A DNA stretch of 43,573 bases from QALR01 sp045646925 (GTDB taxonomy: Bacteria > Bacillota > Clostridia > Oscillospirales > CAG-272): positions 1 through 43,573 of the forward strand of contig JAZRLQ010000084.1 of NCBI GenBank assembly GCA_045646925.1, written 5' to 3'. Under the pieces are notes generated by a model. It was not told the DNA's origin. It saw nothing but the letters and a program-made list of their open reading frames with translations, and made no database searches. The position numbers were made by a program, and so were the translations under genes. Positions 1-8,393 of the stretch are shown piece after piece; position 1 is the first letter of the stretch; each line of letters opens with the position of its first letter.

Positions 1-2
1 GA

Positions 3-929
3 CTTGTCGTTTCCGGTGACGTCGTCATCGGCGCGGACTCCCATACCTGCACCTACGGCGCGCTCGGCGCATTCTCCACGGGTGTCGGCTCCAGCGATAT
101 GGCGTGCGGCATGGCAACGGGCAAGGCGTGGTTCAAGGTTCCCTCCGCCATCAAATTCGTTCTTACGGGTACGCCCCGTCCTCATATCACGGGTAAGGAC
201 GTGATCCTTCACATCATCGGCAAGATCGGTGTGGACGGCGCGCTTTATCGCTCCATGGAATTCACGGGCGAAGGCGCTCGCGCGCTTTCCGTGACCGACC
301 GTCTCACGATCTGCAACATGGCGATCGAAGCGGGCGCGAAAAACGGCATTTTCGAGGTCGATGAAAAGACTCTCGCTTATATTGCCGAACGCTCCGACCG
401 CAAGCCCGTCGTATACAAGGCGGACGAAGACGCGGTTTACGACGAAGTGATCGAGATCGATCTTTCCGAGATCAAGCCGACCGTCGCATTCCCTCATCTT
501 CCCGAAAATACGCATACCACCGATGAGATCGACGAGATCAAGATCGATCAAGTCGTCATCGGCTCCTGCACCAATGGCTACTACGAAAATATCAAGGAAG
601 CCGCAGAGATCATGCGCGGCAGAAAGGTTGCGAAGGGCGTTCGCGCCATCATCATCCCCGCAACGCAGGAGATCTATCTGCGCGCCATGAGAGAAGGTCT
701 GCTTGAGGTCTTCATTCAGGCGGGTTGCGCGGTTTCCACACCTACCTGCGGTCCCTGCCTTGGCGGTCATATGGGTATTCTCGCTCCTCATGAACGCGCC
801 GTTGCGACGACCAACCGTAACTTCGTCGGCAGAATGGGTGATCCCACCTCCGAAGTTTATCTCGCTTCTCCCGCAGTTGCCGCCGCTTCTGCTATTCTCG
901 GCAGAATCGCAAGCGCGGACGAACTTTGA
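3..929 (+). CDS. leuC: 3-isopropylmalate dehydratase large subunit, 5'-truncated by the window edge
   Basis: This aconitase-family [4Fe-4S] enzyme, with LeuD, isomerises 2-isopropylmalate to 3-isopropylmalate in cytosolic leucine biosynthesis. The frame is open from base 3, so the true start lies upstream of the window; 308 residues remain of a family of about 420. The first visible residues contain the aconitase signature GADSHTCTYGALGAFSTG. The cluster cysteines are visible in VIGSCTNG and in PTCGPCLGG, followed by a conserved C-terminal NRNFVGRMG segment. It lies 18 bases before leuD in one operon with leuB. The fragment length and the short LeuD partner fit the archaeal/clostridial (type 2) subfamily rather than the longer E. 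coli form. Homologous homoaconitase cannot be excluded from sequence alone, but the adjacent leuB makes leucine synthesis by far the most likely. Confidence 0.95.
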   Translation, partial: LVVSGDVVIGADSHTCTYGALGAFSTGVGSSDMACGMATGKAWFKVPSAIKFVLTGTPRPHITGKDVILHIIGKIGVDGALYRSMEFTGEGARALSVTDRLTICNMAIEAGAKNGIFEVDEKTLAYIAERSDRKPVVYKADEDAVYDEVIEIDLSEIKPTVAFPHLPENTHTTDEIDEIKIDQVVIGSCTNGYYENIKEAAEIMRGRKVAKGVRAIIIPATQEIYLRAMREGLLEVFIQAGCAVSTPTCGPCLGGHMGILAPHERAVATTNRNFVGRMGDPTSEVYLASPAVAAASAILGRIASADEL

Positions 930-947
930 TCCAGAAAGGAAACTGTC

Positions 948-1442
948 ATGAAATTTGAAGGAAAAGTAATCAAATACGGTGATAACGTCGATACGGACGT
1001 TATCATTCCTGCAAGATATCTCAATACCATCGATAAAAAAGAACTCGCTTCCCATTGCATGGAAGACCTCGACGCTTCCTTCCAGGAAAGAGTGAAGACC
1101 TGCAATATCATCGTCGGCGGAAACAACTTCGGATGCGGCTCCTCCAGAGAGCACGCGCCTCTCGCCATCAAGGAAAGCGGCGTTACTCTCGTTATCGCGA
1201 AGAGCTTCGCCCGTATCTTCTACCGCAACGCCATCAACATCGGTCTTGCCATCTATGAATGTCCCGAAGCGGCTGAAGGCATTGCCGACGGCGACGTGAT
1301 CACCTCCGATTCCGATACCGGCGTGATCAAGGATGAGACCACGGGTGAAACCTATATGACGAAGCCGTTTCCTCCCTTCATCGGCAAGATCATTGCCGAT
1401 GGCGGTCTGATGGAATCCATCAAAAAAGGAAATATTAAATAA
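948..1442 (+). CDS. leuD: 3-isopropylmalate dehydratase small subunit
   Basis: Small (swivel-domain) subunit of isopropylmalate isomerase, which closes over the substrate bound to LeuC. The 164-residue protein shows the diagnostic N-terminal GDNVDTDVIIPARYL segment and the substrate-binding loop GGNNFGCGSSREHAP near residue 60. The length matches the short LeuD2 class found in archaea and clostridia; the E. coli protein is about 200 residues. An AGAAAGGA ribosome site precedes the ATG. It sits between leuC and leuB with gaps of under 20 bases, so the three genes are almost certainly cotranscribed. Confidence 0.96.
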   Translation: MKFEGKVIKYGDNVDTDVIIPARYLNTIDKKELASHCMEDLDASFQERVKTCNIIVGGNNFGCGSSREHAPLAIKESGVTLVIAKSFARIFYRNAINIGLAIYECPEAAEGIADGDVITSDSDTGVIKDETTGETYMTKPFPPFIGKIIADGGLMESIKKGNIK

Positions 1443-1457
1443 CGGGGGAATTCTATT

Positions 1458-2525
1458 ATGAAACTCAATATTGGTTTGTTGAAGGGCGACGGCATTGGTC
1501 CCGAAATCGTGGATTCCGCCGTTCGCGTTCTGGAAAAGATCGCTTCGAAATTCGGTCATGAATTTCAGTTCACACCTTATCTGATCGGCGGCGCGGCAAT
1601 CGACGCGACCGGCGCTCCGCTTCCCGAAGAGACCGTGAAGGGATGCCTTGCTTCCGACAGCGTTCTGCTCGGCGCGGTAGGCGGTCCGAAATGGGATAAT
1701 CTCCCCGGCAACGTCCGTCCCGAGAAGGCTTTGCTCGGCATCCGCGCGGCAATGGGACTTTATACCAATCTTCGTCCCGCGCGCTTGTACGCGGCTTTGA
1801 AGGACGATTCTCCTCTTCGTCCCGACCTCGTGGAAAAGGGCTTCGATATCATGATCGTCAGAGAGCTGACGGGCGGTATCTACTTCGGTGACCGCGGCTA
1901 CCGCGAAGGTAAATACGGCGAAGAAGCGTACGATACGGAGCAGTACAGCCGCATGGAGATCGAGCGTATTGCGAGAGCTGCTTTCGAAGCGGCGCGCGTA
2001 CGCAATAAGAAGGTGACCAGCATCGATAAGGCGAACGTTCTCGAAACCTCTCGTCTCTGGAGAAAGACCGTTCACGAGATCGCGGCGGAATATCCCGACG
2101 TGACCGTCACCGATATGCTTGTTGACAACGCCGCTATGCAGCTTGTCCGCAATCCCTCTCAGTTCGACGTTATCGTTACCTCCAATATGTTCGGCGATAT
2201 TCTTTCCGACGAGGCTTCTCAGATCACGGGCTCCATCGGTATGCTTCCTTCCGCATCCATCGGCGCGACGAAGGTAGGTCTTTACGAGCCGATCCACGGC
2301 TCCGCTCCCGATATCGCGGGTCAGAATAAAGCCAACCCCATCGCAACCATTCTTTCCGCTGCAATGATGCTTCGCTATGCATTCGCACTCGAAGCGGAAG
2401 CGCAGGCGATCGAAGACGCGGTCAACCGCGTTCTCGACGCAGGTCTGCGTACGGCAGATATCGCTCACGGTGAAGAAGCGCTCGGCACGGTTGAAATGAC
2501 CGACGCGATCCTCGCGGAGATCTGA
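1458..2525 (+). CDS. leuB: 3-isopropylmalate dehydrogenase
   Basis: NAD-dependent oxidative decarboxylation of 3-isopropylmalate to 2-oxoisocaproate, third step of leucine synthesis. The 355-residue length is normal for the family. Visible hallmarks are the N-terminal GDGIGPEI motif, the substrate arginines in GIRAAMGLYTNLRP, the RELTGGIYFG loop, the metal-binding run SNMFGDILSDEASQ, and the NAD-binding EPIHGSAPDIAGQN segment. The gene starts 15 bases after leuD behind a GGGGGAA-type ribosome site and ends just before a strong hairpin terminator, so it closes the leu operon. Confidence 0.97.
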   Translation: MKLNIGLLKGDGIGPEIVDSAVRVLEKIASKFGHEFQFTPYLIGGAAIDATGAPLPEETVKGCLASDSVLLGAVGGPKWDNLPGNVRPEKALLGIRAAMGLYTNLRPARLYAALKDDSPLRPDLVEKGFDIMIVRELTGGIYFGDRGYREGKYGEEAYDTEQYSRMEIERIARAAFEAARVRNKKVTSIDKANVLETSRLWRKTVHEIAAEYPDVTVTDMLVDNAAMQLVRNPSQFDVIVTSNMFGDILSDEASQITGSIGMLPSASIGATKVGLYEPIHGSAPDIAGQNKANPIATILSAAMMLRYAFALEAEAQAIEDAVNRVLDAGLRTADIAHGEEALGTVEMTDAILAEI

Positions 2526-2551
2526 TCTCGGTTTTGTAATATACAACGAAA

Positions 2552-2597
2552 AAGCGTTCGCTCAATACCTTTCGGTAAAGAGCGAACGCTTATTTTT
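2552..2597 (+). terminator. Rho-independent terminator of the leu operon
   Basis: A perfect 12-bp stem (AAGCGTTCGCTC, 2552-2563, with GAGCGAACGCTT, 2580-2591) is followed by a T-rich tract. It separates leuB from the convergent membrane-protein gene and may serve both directions. Confidence 0.9.
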
Positions 2598-2623
2598 GTG
2601 TTTGAAGAAATGACTTTCGACGG

Positions 2624-3484
2624 TCAGGACCCTGCCGTCTTTTCGGTTTCCGCTTCTTCCTTTTTTTCGCGGATCTGAACGTTTTTGCAGAGGTTTCGGA
2701 GACACGCGCAGGTATAGAAGATCGTTCCGAGCAACACCGCTTCGAAGATATGCTCAACGTCGGAGGAAAGCTCCCAGTAAGCAAGCAGTACGAACGTCGG
2801 GATGATGTATACCATGGACGCGGTGAGAGAAATGAGCGAAAATACGAAATAGGGAACGGTCGCTTTTTCTGTGATGACCATTTTTCCGTCGTAAAGGAAA
2901 AAGAACACCAACGCGCAGATTGCCACGTTGCAAAGCGTGTGATTGAAATCCTTATAGTTATACGCCGGATTGACGTAGGAGGACACGAGGAAAGCAACGC
3001 ACCAGATCGGAGGGATAAACGCGAGCTTCTTTTTGTATTCCTCGAATCTCGGATGTCCCGCGGCGTTGAGAATGAAATAAACGGCGCAGAAGAAAAGCAG
3101 AACGTAAGAAATGAACTGCGAATATTTGTAGAGAGGGAAGAGCGTGTTTTCCAACGTTGTTTTCATGTACATGGAAACGAAAACGCCGATCGCGAGAAAA
3201 ACGAAGCCGAGAAGCGCGCTTGTGAAAACGGAGGCTTGATGCTCTGCGGCAGAAAACGTTCTGAATTCGAAGCGCGTCAGAATGATGGCAGAGGTAGCGA
3301 GGATCACGAAGATAAAGAAGAGGGTGAATCCAAGCGATTTGAGCGGGACACTCGCTTCCAACGCGTACTCGTTGTTATAGGGATCGTAATATCGGAGCAT
3401 GAGGACCGTTCTCCAAACGGCAAGTCCGAGACCGGAGAGGACGGCGAACAGAATATATCCGAGCAAGAATTTTTTTATACGCAA
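2624..3484 (-). CDS. Eight-TM membrane protein of unknown function
   Basis: This 286-residue protein is strongly hydrophobic, with about eight predicted membrane spans (roughly residues 5-25, 50-70, 86-107, 122-142, 155-170, 184-200, 210-235 and 245-260) and a short Lys/Glu-rich cytoplasmic tail. I recognise no domain or catalytic motif. The start is a TTG codon preceded at 10 bases by an AAAGGAAG ribosome site; no ATG or GTG lies nearby in frame until residue 29. It is a single-gene unit, convergent with the leu operon and divergent from the leucine-rich-repeat gene. It is likely a real gene, because the hydrophobic pattern is regular and the ribosome site is good, but no function can be given. 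Confidence 0.75.
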   Translation of the reverse strand: MRIKKFLLGYILFAVLSGLGLAVWRTVLMLRYYDPYNNEYALEASVPLKSLGFTLFFIFVILATSAIILTRFEFRTFSAAEHQASVFTSALLGFVFLAIGVFVSMYMKTTLENTLFPLYKYSQFISYVLLFFCAVYFILNAAGHPRFEEYKKKLAFIPPIWCVAFLVSSYVNPAYNYKDFNHTLCNVAICALVFFFLYDGKMVITEKATVPYFVFSLISLTASMVYIIPTFVLLAYWELSSDVEHIFEAVLLGTIFYTCACLRNLCKNVQIREKKEEAETEKTAGS

Positions 3485-3684
3485 TGTAAAGACACTTCCT
3501 TTGTATGAATTCGAATTTTAAATTATTATACCACACATTTATGAAAAAAGTATATACAATTCCGAAAAATAAAAAAATATTTTTTGCCGTGTCCGCCGCT
3601 GCGTAAGTCGCGTTTCGAAACGAAGGAGAAATCGCCGTTTCAAAAAATATTCTCCGGAAAAAAGTGAATAATTTATGAAAAATC

Positions 3685-3713
3685 TTTACAAAAATAAAAT
3701 TTTGTTGTATAAT
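3685..3713 (+). promoter_or_regulatory. Sigma-A-type promoter of the leucine-rich-repeat gene
   Basis: TTTACA at 3685-3690 and TATAAT at 3708-3713 are separated by 17 bases, about 46 bases before the ATG at 3760. Confidence 0.8.
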
Positions 3714-3759
3714 CAGTATAAATGCAAATGAATTTTTCGGAAAGGAATTCTTATAGGAG

Positions 3760-4938
3760 ATGAAAAAAACAATTACGATTATTTCCGCGCTTATCGCGGT
3801 TCTGGCAATCGTTGCCGCTATCGTGATCGCAATGGGTCCGTACGACGAGCGCGGTTTGGAATATTCAGTCAATGAGGACGGCGTGACCTGCACGATCACG
3901 GGTGTCGGAAGCTGTAAGGTGAAAAAGGTCGATATTCCCGAGTATATGGATGGATACAAGGTGACCGCGATCGGCGCCAACCTCTTTTACGGTTACGGCA
4001 ACCGCGTGACCAACACCGAGGAAGGTCCCGTATACAGCGATCTGAAGGAGATCACGATTCCCGACTCGGTGACGAGCATTGGCGCGGGCGCTTTTTACGG
4101 CTGCGATCAGTTGAAGGAGGTCGTTCTTCCTTCCGGCTTGAAGTCGCTGGGTGCTGCCGTTTTCTATAACTGCTCGAATCTGAACGGCGTCGTTCTTCCC
4201 GAAACGCTCGAAAGCTTGGGAGACGCGGTGTTCTATAACTGTCAGAAGCTTGAAACGATGACCATTCCTGATTCCATTACGAAGATCGGACAGGGTATGT
4301 TTTACGATTGCGCGTCCTTGAAGACCGTTCGTTTTTCAGAGGACGTGACCTCCTTTGGTGCTCTTACGTTTTACGGTTGCGCTTCGTTGCAGGAGATCGC
4401 GATTCCCGACGGTGTGACGGAGATCGCGGATTGGCTGTTTGCGCACTGCTCGTCCTTGCAAAAGATTACCGTTCCCGACGGTATTACCCGCATTGGAGAA
4501 AGAGCGTTTTCCTCCTGTGTCAGCCTTGAAAGTCTTGTGATTCCCGATGGTGTAACGGAGATCGGACATCATGCCTTTTTTGAATGCAAGAAGTTTACGG
4601 AGATCACGATCCCCGATTCTGTTACCGTAATGGACGTTTATACGTTTGACGGTTGCAGTGCGCTCACTTCCGTTAAGCTTTCTGCGTCTCTGACGGAGCT
4701 CGGAGACAGAACCTTCAATTCCTGCAAGGCTCTGGAAACATTGACGATTCCCGCTTCCGTCGAGAAGATCGGCGTTGCCATTTTGGCGTCCTCGGGAATC
4801 AAAACGATTTATTTCGACGGTACCGTTCAGGAGTGGAACGCCGTGGAAAAAGCAGATACCTGGTATAAGGTGACGGATCTGACGGAGATCGTTTGCTCCG
4901 ACGGCACGGTTGCCTTGACGTCCGCTTCGCAGGATTGA
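3760..4938 (+). CDS. BspA-type leucine-rich-repeat protein, membrane anchored
   Basis: A 392-residue extracytoplasmic protein. It opens with two lysines and a hydrophobic segment (residues 4-27) that acts as signal anchor or uncleaved signal peptide, with no lipobox. From about residue 85 to 360 it consists of roughly a dozen 23-residue repeats of the Treponema/BspA LRR type (LRR_5), each carrying IPDSVTSIGAGAFYGC-like units with a Cys before the variable linker. A last IYFDGTVQEWNAV-like segment closes the domain, as is common in clostridial members. Such proteins usually mediate adhesion or protein-protein contacts at the cell surface; the ligand cannot be predicted. No LPXTG motif is visible. 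The AGGAG directly upstream of the ATG is too close, so the AAAGGA at 3741 (13 bases) is the more likely ribosome site. Confidence 0.9.
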   Translation: MKKTITIISALIAVLAIVAAIVIAMGPYDERGLEYSVNEDGVTCTITGVGSCKVKKVDIPEYMDGYKVTAIGANLFYGYGNRVTNTEEGPVYSDLKEITIPDSVTSIGAGAFYGCDQLKEVVLPSGLKSLGAAVFYNCSNLNGVVLPETLESLGDAVFYNCQKLETMTIPDSITKIGQGMFYDCASLKTVRFSEDVTSFGALTFYGCASLQEIAIPDGVTEIADWLFAHCSSLQKITVPDGITRIGERAFSSCVSLESLVIPDGVTEIGHHAFFECKKFTEITIPDSVTVMDVYTFDGCSALTSVKLSASLTELGDRTFNSCKALETLTIPASVEKIGVAILASSGIKTIYFDGTVQEWNAVEKADTWYKVTDLTEIVCSDGTVALTSASQD

Positions 4939-4945
4939 TCTTTTG

Positions 4946-4978
4946 ACCGATGAAACGATTTCGTTTCATCGGTTTTTT
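4946..4978 (+). terminator. Rho-independent terminator after the LRR gene
   Basis: Stem ACCGATGAAACGA (4946-4958) with TCGTTTCATCGGT (4961-4973) followed by a T6 tract. Confidence 0.9.
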
Positions 4979-5112
4979 GCAGTAAGGGTGACAATAAATG
5001 AATACAATTATTTCAAAATATTCAAGGGTTTCGCATTTTTATATTACAGTTACAAGCAATATGAGAGAATCGTTTGATTGTTTTTGGTTAGTTTTTATGA
5101 CTGTTTGATACA

Positions 5113-5142
5113 TTGACATCAAAGACCCGTCTATGGTATACT
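5113..5142 (+). promoter_or_regulatory. Promoter of the AT-rich membrane protein/XRE pair
   Basis: TTGACA (5113-5118) and TATACT (5137-5142) with an 18-base spacer, 29 bases before the ATG at 5172; GGAGG at 5161-5165 is the ribosome site. Confidence 0.8.
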
Positions 5143-5171
5143 GTTGATATAAAAAATTATGGAGGTTTCTT

Positions 5172-5708
5172 ATGAAACGGGTATTTTTTCACACTACACT
5201 GGCTTCTTTTTTAGCATTGGGTATTTATATCCTGTTAGTGGGTTTTCTATTAAGGGGAATCGTGGCAACTATGGATGAAATTTTTTGGAGATTTTTATTT
5301 ACTTCTGTTTTGATGACAATATTTTATGGCGTTAGTCTTCTTTATTTTACCAAAATAAGAGGGCGTTTGGAAGAGCAACAAATAGTAAAAGATTATGAAA
5401 ATCATCCATATGATTCAATTGTGAAGGATTTTTGCTTGATTATTCGCAGAGAGCGCGCTTATGTTTGTTGTCTTTTTGTGATTTCCGCGTTTTGTTTTTT
5501 ATTGCATACACTTGACGGATATCTGTTTGAAGCAAAGACGCTCGGTCATGTTGCGTTCATATATTCTCCGATTACAATTATGAGTTCTTTCATTTCTTGT
5601 CAACCTGTCGCGTATTTGGTTAGCCCTGCGTGTTGCGCGATTATGTACTTAATTGCTGTTTGTATATACAGACGGCATTGCTATAAAAAAAGAAATTATG
5701 GAGTCTAA
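5172..5708 (+). CDS. Four-TM membrane protein of unknown function
   Basis: A 178-residue protein with four predicted membrane spans (about residues 8-32, 38-58, 95-115 and 145-167), a charged loop between spans 2 and 3 and a basic C-terminus. I recognise no family. It ends two bases before the GTG start of the XRE regulator and shares one promoter with it, so the two are probably translationally coupled and functionally linked. The regulator may control this operon, or the membrane protein may modulate the regulator. The gene is visibly more AT-rich than the surrounding chromosome, as is its partner. Confidence 0.75.
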   Translation: MKRVFFHTTLASFLALGIYILLVGFLLRGIVATMDEIFWRFLFTSVLMTIFYGVSLLYFTKIRGRLEEQQIVKDYENHPYDSIVKDFCLIIRRERAYVCCLFVISAFCFLLHTLDGYLFEAKTLGHVAFIYSPITIMSSFISCQPVAYLVSPACCAIMYLIAVCIYRRHCYKKRNYGV

Positions 5709-5710
5709 AA

Positions 5711-6766
5711 GTGGATTTGAATGAAAAATTGAAGAGCATGCGCTTGAAATACGGTATGACACAGGAATGTGTTGCAGAGTGTCTGGGCGTTTCATCGCAA
5801 ACGGTTTCCAAATGGGAAAGAGGCGTTTTAGCACCGGATATCATGCTTTTGCCGCAAATTGCGATTTTATATCATTGTTCAATCGATTCTCTTTTTTCCA
5901 TGGAATCCGTCTGGGATGAAAATCATGAAAAAGAATTTTCACAACGGATCAAGGAATTGAAGGAGAACGGAGATTATGAAGGTCTTTACCGCGCATGGAT
6001 CAAAGAAATTGAGTTGAAACCGGATACATATCATTATTATCCCCAAGTCATAGATGTTGTTAAGAATTATAAACTTTTGGATGAAGATCATTTCAAGCGA
6101 ATGATTCTTTTGGCGAACTATGCTGAGAAAAACTGCAGTTCTCATGATATTTTAAATGAGATTTTTGCGAAAATGGTGGTGCTTTGTTCAATGTTTTCAA
6201 GAGTGGAGCTTGCAAAATGTTTTTATGCAAAGCTTCCTAAGCTTGGCTTCGATCGAGAGCTTGTGGCAAAATATGTGATGAGTGAAGATGGATTTTGCGC
6301 ACAAGCAAAGAAAAACGTAGAACATTTGACTATGCGTTTGGCACAAGAAATTGAAGTTTTGATTGCGTCTGAAACATCGGAATCGGAAGCTTTGGTATAC
6401 AGAGAAAAAATAGTTTCTCTGTATCAACTGATCCATGAGAGAAAGTATGGCGGTTTTTCCGATGTGCATTTGGCGTGTGGGTATGTTCATGTCATTCGCA
6501 TTCTTCATTATCAAAAAAGATATGAGGAAATTTGTCCGTATATAGAACGTTGCATAGAGCTTTTAAATAATTCTGCGGCAGAGAATAAAAAAGAGAATTC
6601 CTCCGAATTTTATACAATGGAACACTGTGAAAGGTCTATTTCCAATATTGATGGAAATTTAAAAATCGTTTATCGTCTTATTCAAAGAGAAGAATATTTT
6701 CAAAAGTATCGCAGTCCTTTCGAGGAAGCGCTCGAAAGATATGAGAACCATTATGGTTTGAAATAA
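5711..6766 (+). CDS. XRE-family transcriptional regulator with helical C-terminal domain
   Basis: A cytosolic DNA-binding protein of 351 residues. Residues 1-65 form a classic Cro/CI-type helix-turn-helix (LNEKLKSMRLKYGMTQ, then SSQTVSKWERG). The remaining 280 residues are all-helical and TPR-like, as in clostridial regulators that sense a peptide or partner protein. The start is GTG at 5711, supported by GGAG at 5700-5703 and by coupling to the membrane gene ending at 5708. Codon choice is AT-rich, unlike the flanking genes, which suggests acquisition by transfer. Its target and signal are unknown; autoregulation of the 5113 promoter is a plausible inference. Confidence 0.88.
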   Translation: MDLNEKLKSMRLKYGMTQECVAECLGVSSQTVSKWERGVLAPDIMLLPQIAILYHCSIDSLFSMESVWDENHEKEFSQRIKELKENGDYEGLYRAWIKEIELKPDTYHYYPQVIDVVKNYKLLDEDHFKRMILLANYAEKNCSSHDILNEIFAKMVVLCSMFSRVELAKCFYAKLPKLGFDRELVAKYVMSEDGFCAQAKKNVEHLTMRLAQEIEVLIASETSESEALVYREKIVSLYQLIHERKYGGFSDVHLACGYVHVIRILHYQKRYEEICPYIERCIELLNNSAAENKKENSSEFYTMEHCERSISNIDGNLKIVYRLIQREEYFQKYRSPFEEALERYENHYGLK

Positions 6767-6813
6767 AAAGCGGCGAGATTCAACCGAAACAATGAAAGAA
6801 TCCTTTTTTACAT

Positions 6814-6850
6814 AGCCAAATGCTTTCAATCGGCATTTGGCTTTTTGTTT
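6814..6850 (+). terminator. Rho-independent terminator after the XRE gene
   Basis: Stem GCCAAATGC (6815-6823) with GCATTTGGC (6833-6841), then TTTTTGTTTT. Confidence 0.92.
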
Positions 6851-6860
6851 TGAAGAAGCG

Positions 6861-6888
6861 TTCCGAAAAGTCGGCTTTGCCATATAAT
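6861..6888 (+). promoter_or_regulatory. Possible promoter of aspartate kinase
   Basis: A clear TATAAT at 6883-6888 lies 53 bases before the start; the -35 (TTCCGA, 16-base spacer) is poor. Confidence 0.45.
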
Positions 6889-6941
6889 AATGTGACGGGA
6901 TATTTTCCCGTTTCATCAATTACAGCAAAGAGGTGATTTCT

Positions 6942-8222
6942 GTGGGGATCAAAGCCGTAAAATTCGGCGGTACCTCGCTTAGCCATGCAGAGCAGATGGA
7001 AAAAGCCGCGGAAATCGTTCGATCGGATAAAGAAAGGCGTATCGTCACGGTGTCTGCACCGGGCAGGCGCTTTCCGCGGGATGACAAAATAACGGATTTG
7101 CTTTATCGGATGGATAAGGCACAAACGAAGGAAGAGAGAGACGGCATTTTCGCGGTGATACGGGAACGATTCGATGGGATCATTTCCGAATTGAAGCTTC
7201 CGCTCGATTTTTCGGAGGAGTACCGAAGGATCTCGCAAACGGCGCATGGCGCCGATCTGATCAGCAGAGGGGAATATCTGTGCGCCTTGATCTTTTCGGC
7301 GCTTGTCGGCTTTACGTTCGTTGACGCCTGCGATCTGATCTTTTTTAACGAAAAATGCGAGCCCGATATGCCTCGGATCGAAAAGGCTATGCAAAGCGCG
7401 CTTGCGCAATACGGCAGTATCGTCATCCCTGGCTTTTACGGAAAAAGACCGGACGGCTCGATTGCGCTCTTTCCGCGCGGCGGCTCGGATATCACGGGCG
7501 CGGTCGCGGCTGCGGCGGCAAACGCCGAGGTCTATGAAAATTTCACGGACGTGAACGGATTTCTTCTTGCGGATCCGAAAATGGTGGGCGCGCCGAAAAC
7601 CGTGCGCGAACTTTCTTACGAGGAGCTTCGCAGACTGTCCTCCATGGGTGCTTGCGTATTGCATTCGGATTCCGTCTTGCCGCTAAGATCGAAGGCGATT
7701 CCCGTGCTGATCCGCAACACCAACGAGCCCGACGGGGAATTCACGCGCATTTGTACGCAGAAATCGGCGCGCTCCATCAGCGGCATCGTGGGTCAGAGAG
7801 GCTATTTGCTTTTCTCGGTCTATCTGACGGGAATTGGAAAGGACATAGAAAATTTTCGGAGATTGCTGGATATTTTCGGGGCGTATACCGCGAACGTCTA
7901 CTCCACGCCGCATACGATCGATGCGGTCGGCGTGCTCGTTTACGGAGAGGATATCGGAGGTCGGCGCGCGGATATTTTCCGCGATCTCTTCGACGTTCTT
8001 CGCGCGGAGGCGGTGACGGTGACGGCGGATATGGCTCTTCTTTCCGTCGTCGGAGAGGGAATGTATTCGGAAAACGCGAGGCTGATCCTGCAAACGATGG
8101 AGGAGATCGGCGCGGAGCCGCTTCTCGTTGACGGCGGCGCGGATAAGCTCGGTGTGACGGTCGGATTTGACGAAGCGTATCTTAACGACCTGATCGCAAG
8201 GCTTTACGAAAAAACGTCGTGA
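6942..8222 (+). CDS. Aspartate kinase
   Basis: Phosphorylates L-aspartate with ATP, the committed step to lysine, threonine, methionine and diaminopimelate. The protein has the amino-acid-kinase domain (residues 1-280), opening with KAVKFGGTSLS and carrying FPRGGSDITGA and YENFTDVNG, followed by two C-terminal ACT-type regulatory segments (about residues 290-425), which imply feedback control by an end product. I place the start at the GTG at 6942 rather than at the GTG nine bases upstream, because the strong AAGAGGTGAT ribosome site (6928-6937) overlaps the earlier one. The resulting 426 residues are normal for a monofunctional enzyme. No lysine or threonine biosynthetic gene is adjacent and no lysine riboswitch is visible upstream. 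Confidence 0.94.
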   Translation: MGIKAVKFGGTSLSHAEQMEKAAEIVRSDKERRIVTVSAPGRRFPRDDKITDLLYRMDKAQTKEERDGIFAVIRERFDGIISELKLPLDFSEEYRRISQTAHGADLISRGEYLCALIFSALVGFTFVDACDLIFFNEKCEPDMPRIEKAMQSALAQYGSIVIPGFYGKRPDGSIALFPRGGSDITGAVAAAAANAEVYENFTDVNGFLLADPKMVGAPKTVRELSYEELRRLSSMGACVLHSDSVLPLRSKAIPVLIRNTNEPDGEFTRICTQKSARSISGIVGQRGYLLFSVYLTGIGKDIENFRRLLDIFGAYTANVYSTPHTIDAVGVLVYGEDIGGRRADIFRDLFDVLRAEAVTVTADMALLSVVGEGMYSENARLILQTMEEIGAEPLLVDGGADKLGVTVGFDEAYLNDLIARLYEKTS

Positions 8223-8228
8223 TCACTT

Positions 8229-8268
8229 GATTCGGAAAATCGGCTTTGATTTTCCGAATCATCGTTTA
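8229..8268 (+). terminator. Likely terminator after aspartate kinase
   Basis: Perfect 13-bp stem GATTCGGAAAATC (8229-8241) with GATTTTCCGAATC (8248-8260); the following T-tract is weak. Confidence 0.65.
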
Positions 8269-8323
8269 TAAGGGGATATAAACGTAATTTTGCGGGGGAA
8301 ACTCGTCAAAAGAGTAAAAACTG

Positions 8324-8352
8324 TTGACAATTTTTCGTAAAAATGTTATAAT
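8324..8352 (+). promoter_or_regulatory. Consensus promoter of the alpha/beta hydrolase gene
   Basis: TTGACA (8324-8329), 17-base spacer, TATAAT (8347-8352): a full consensus, so probably strong basal expression. Confidence 0.9.
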
Positions 8353-8393
8353 AACCTATGTTAGATTGATAGCAATACGATAGGAGGATGGCT

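Noticed and set aside
6767..6941. Lysine riboswitch in front of aspartate kinase
   Set aside because: The 175-base gap holds the upstream gene's terminator and a short leader; there is no room for, or trace of, the multi-stem lysine aptamer.
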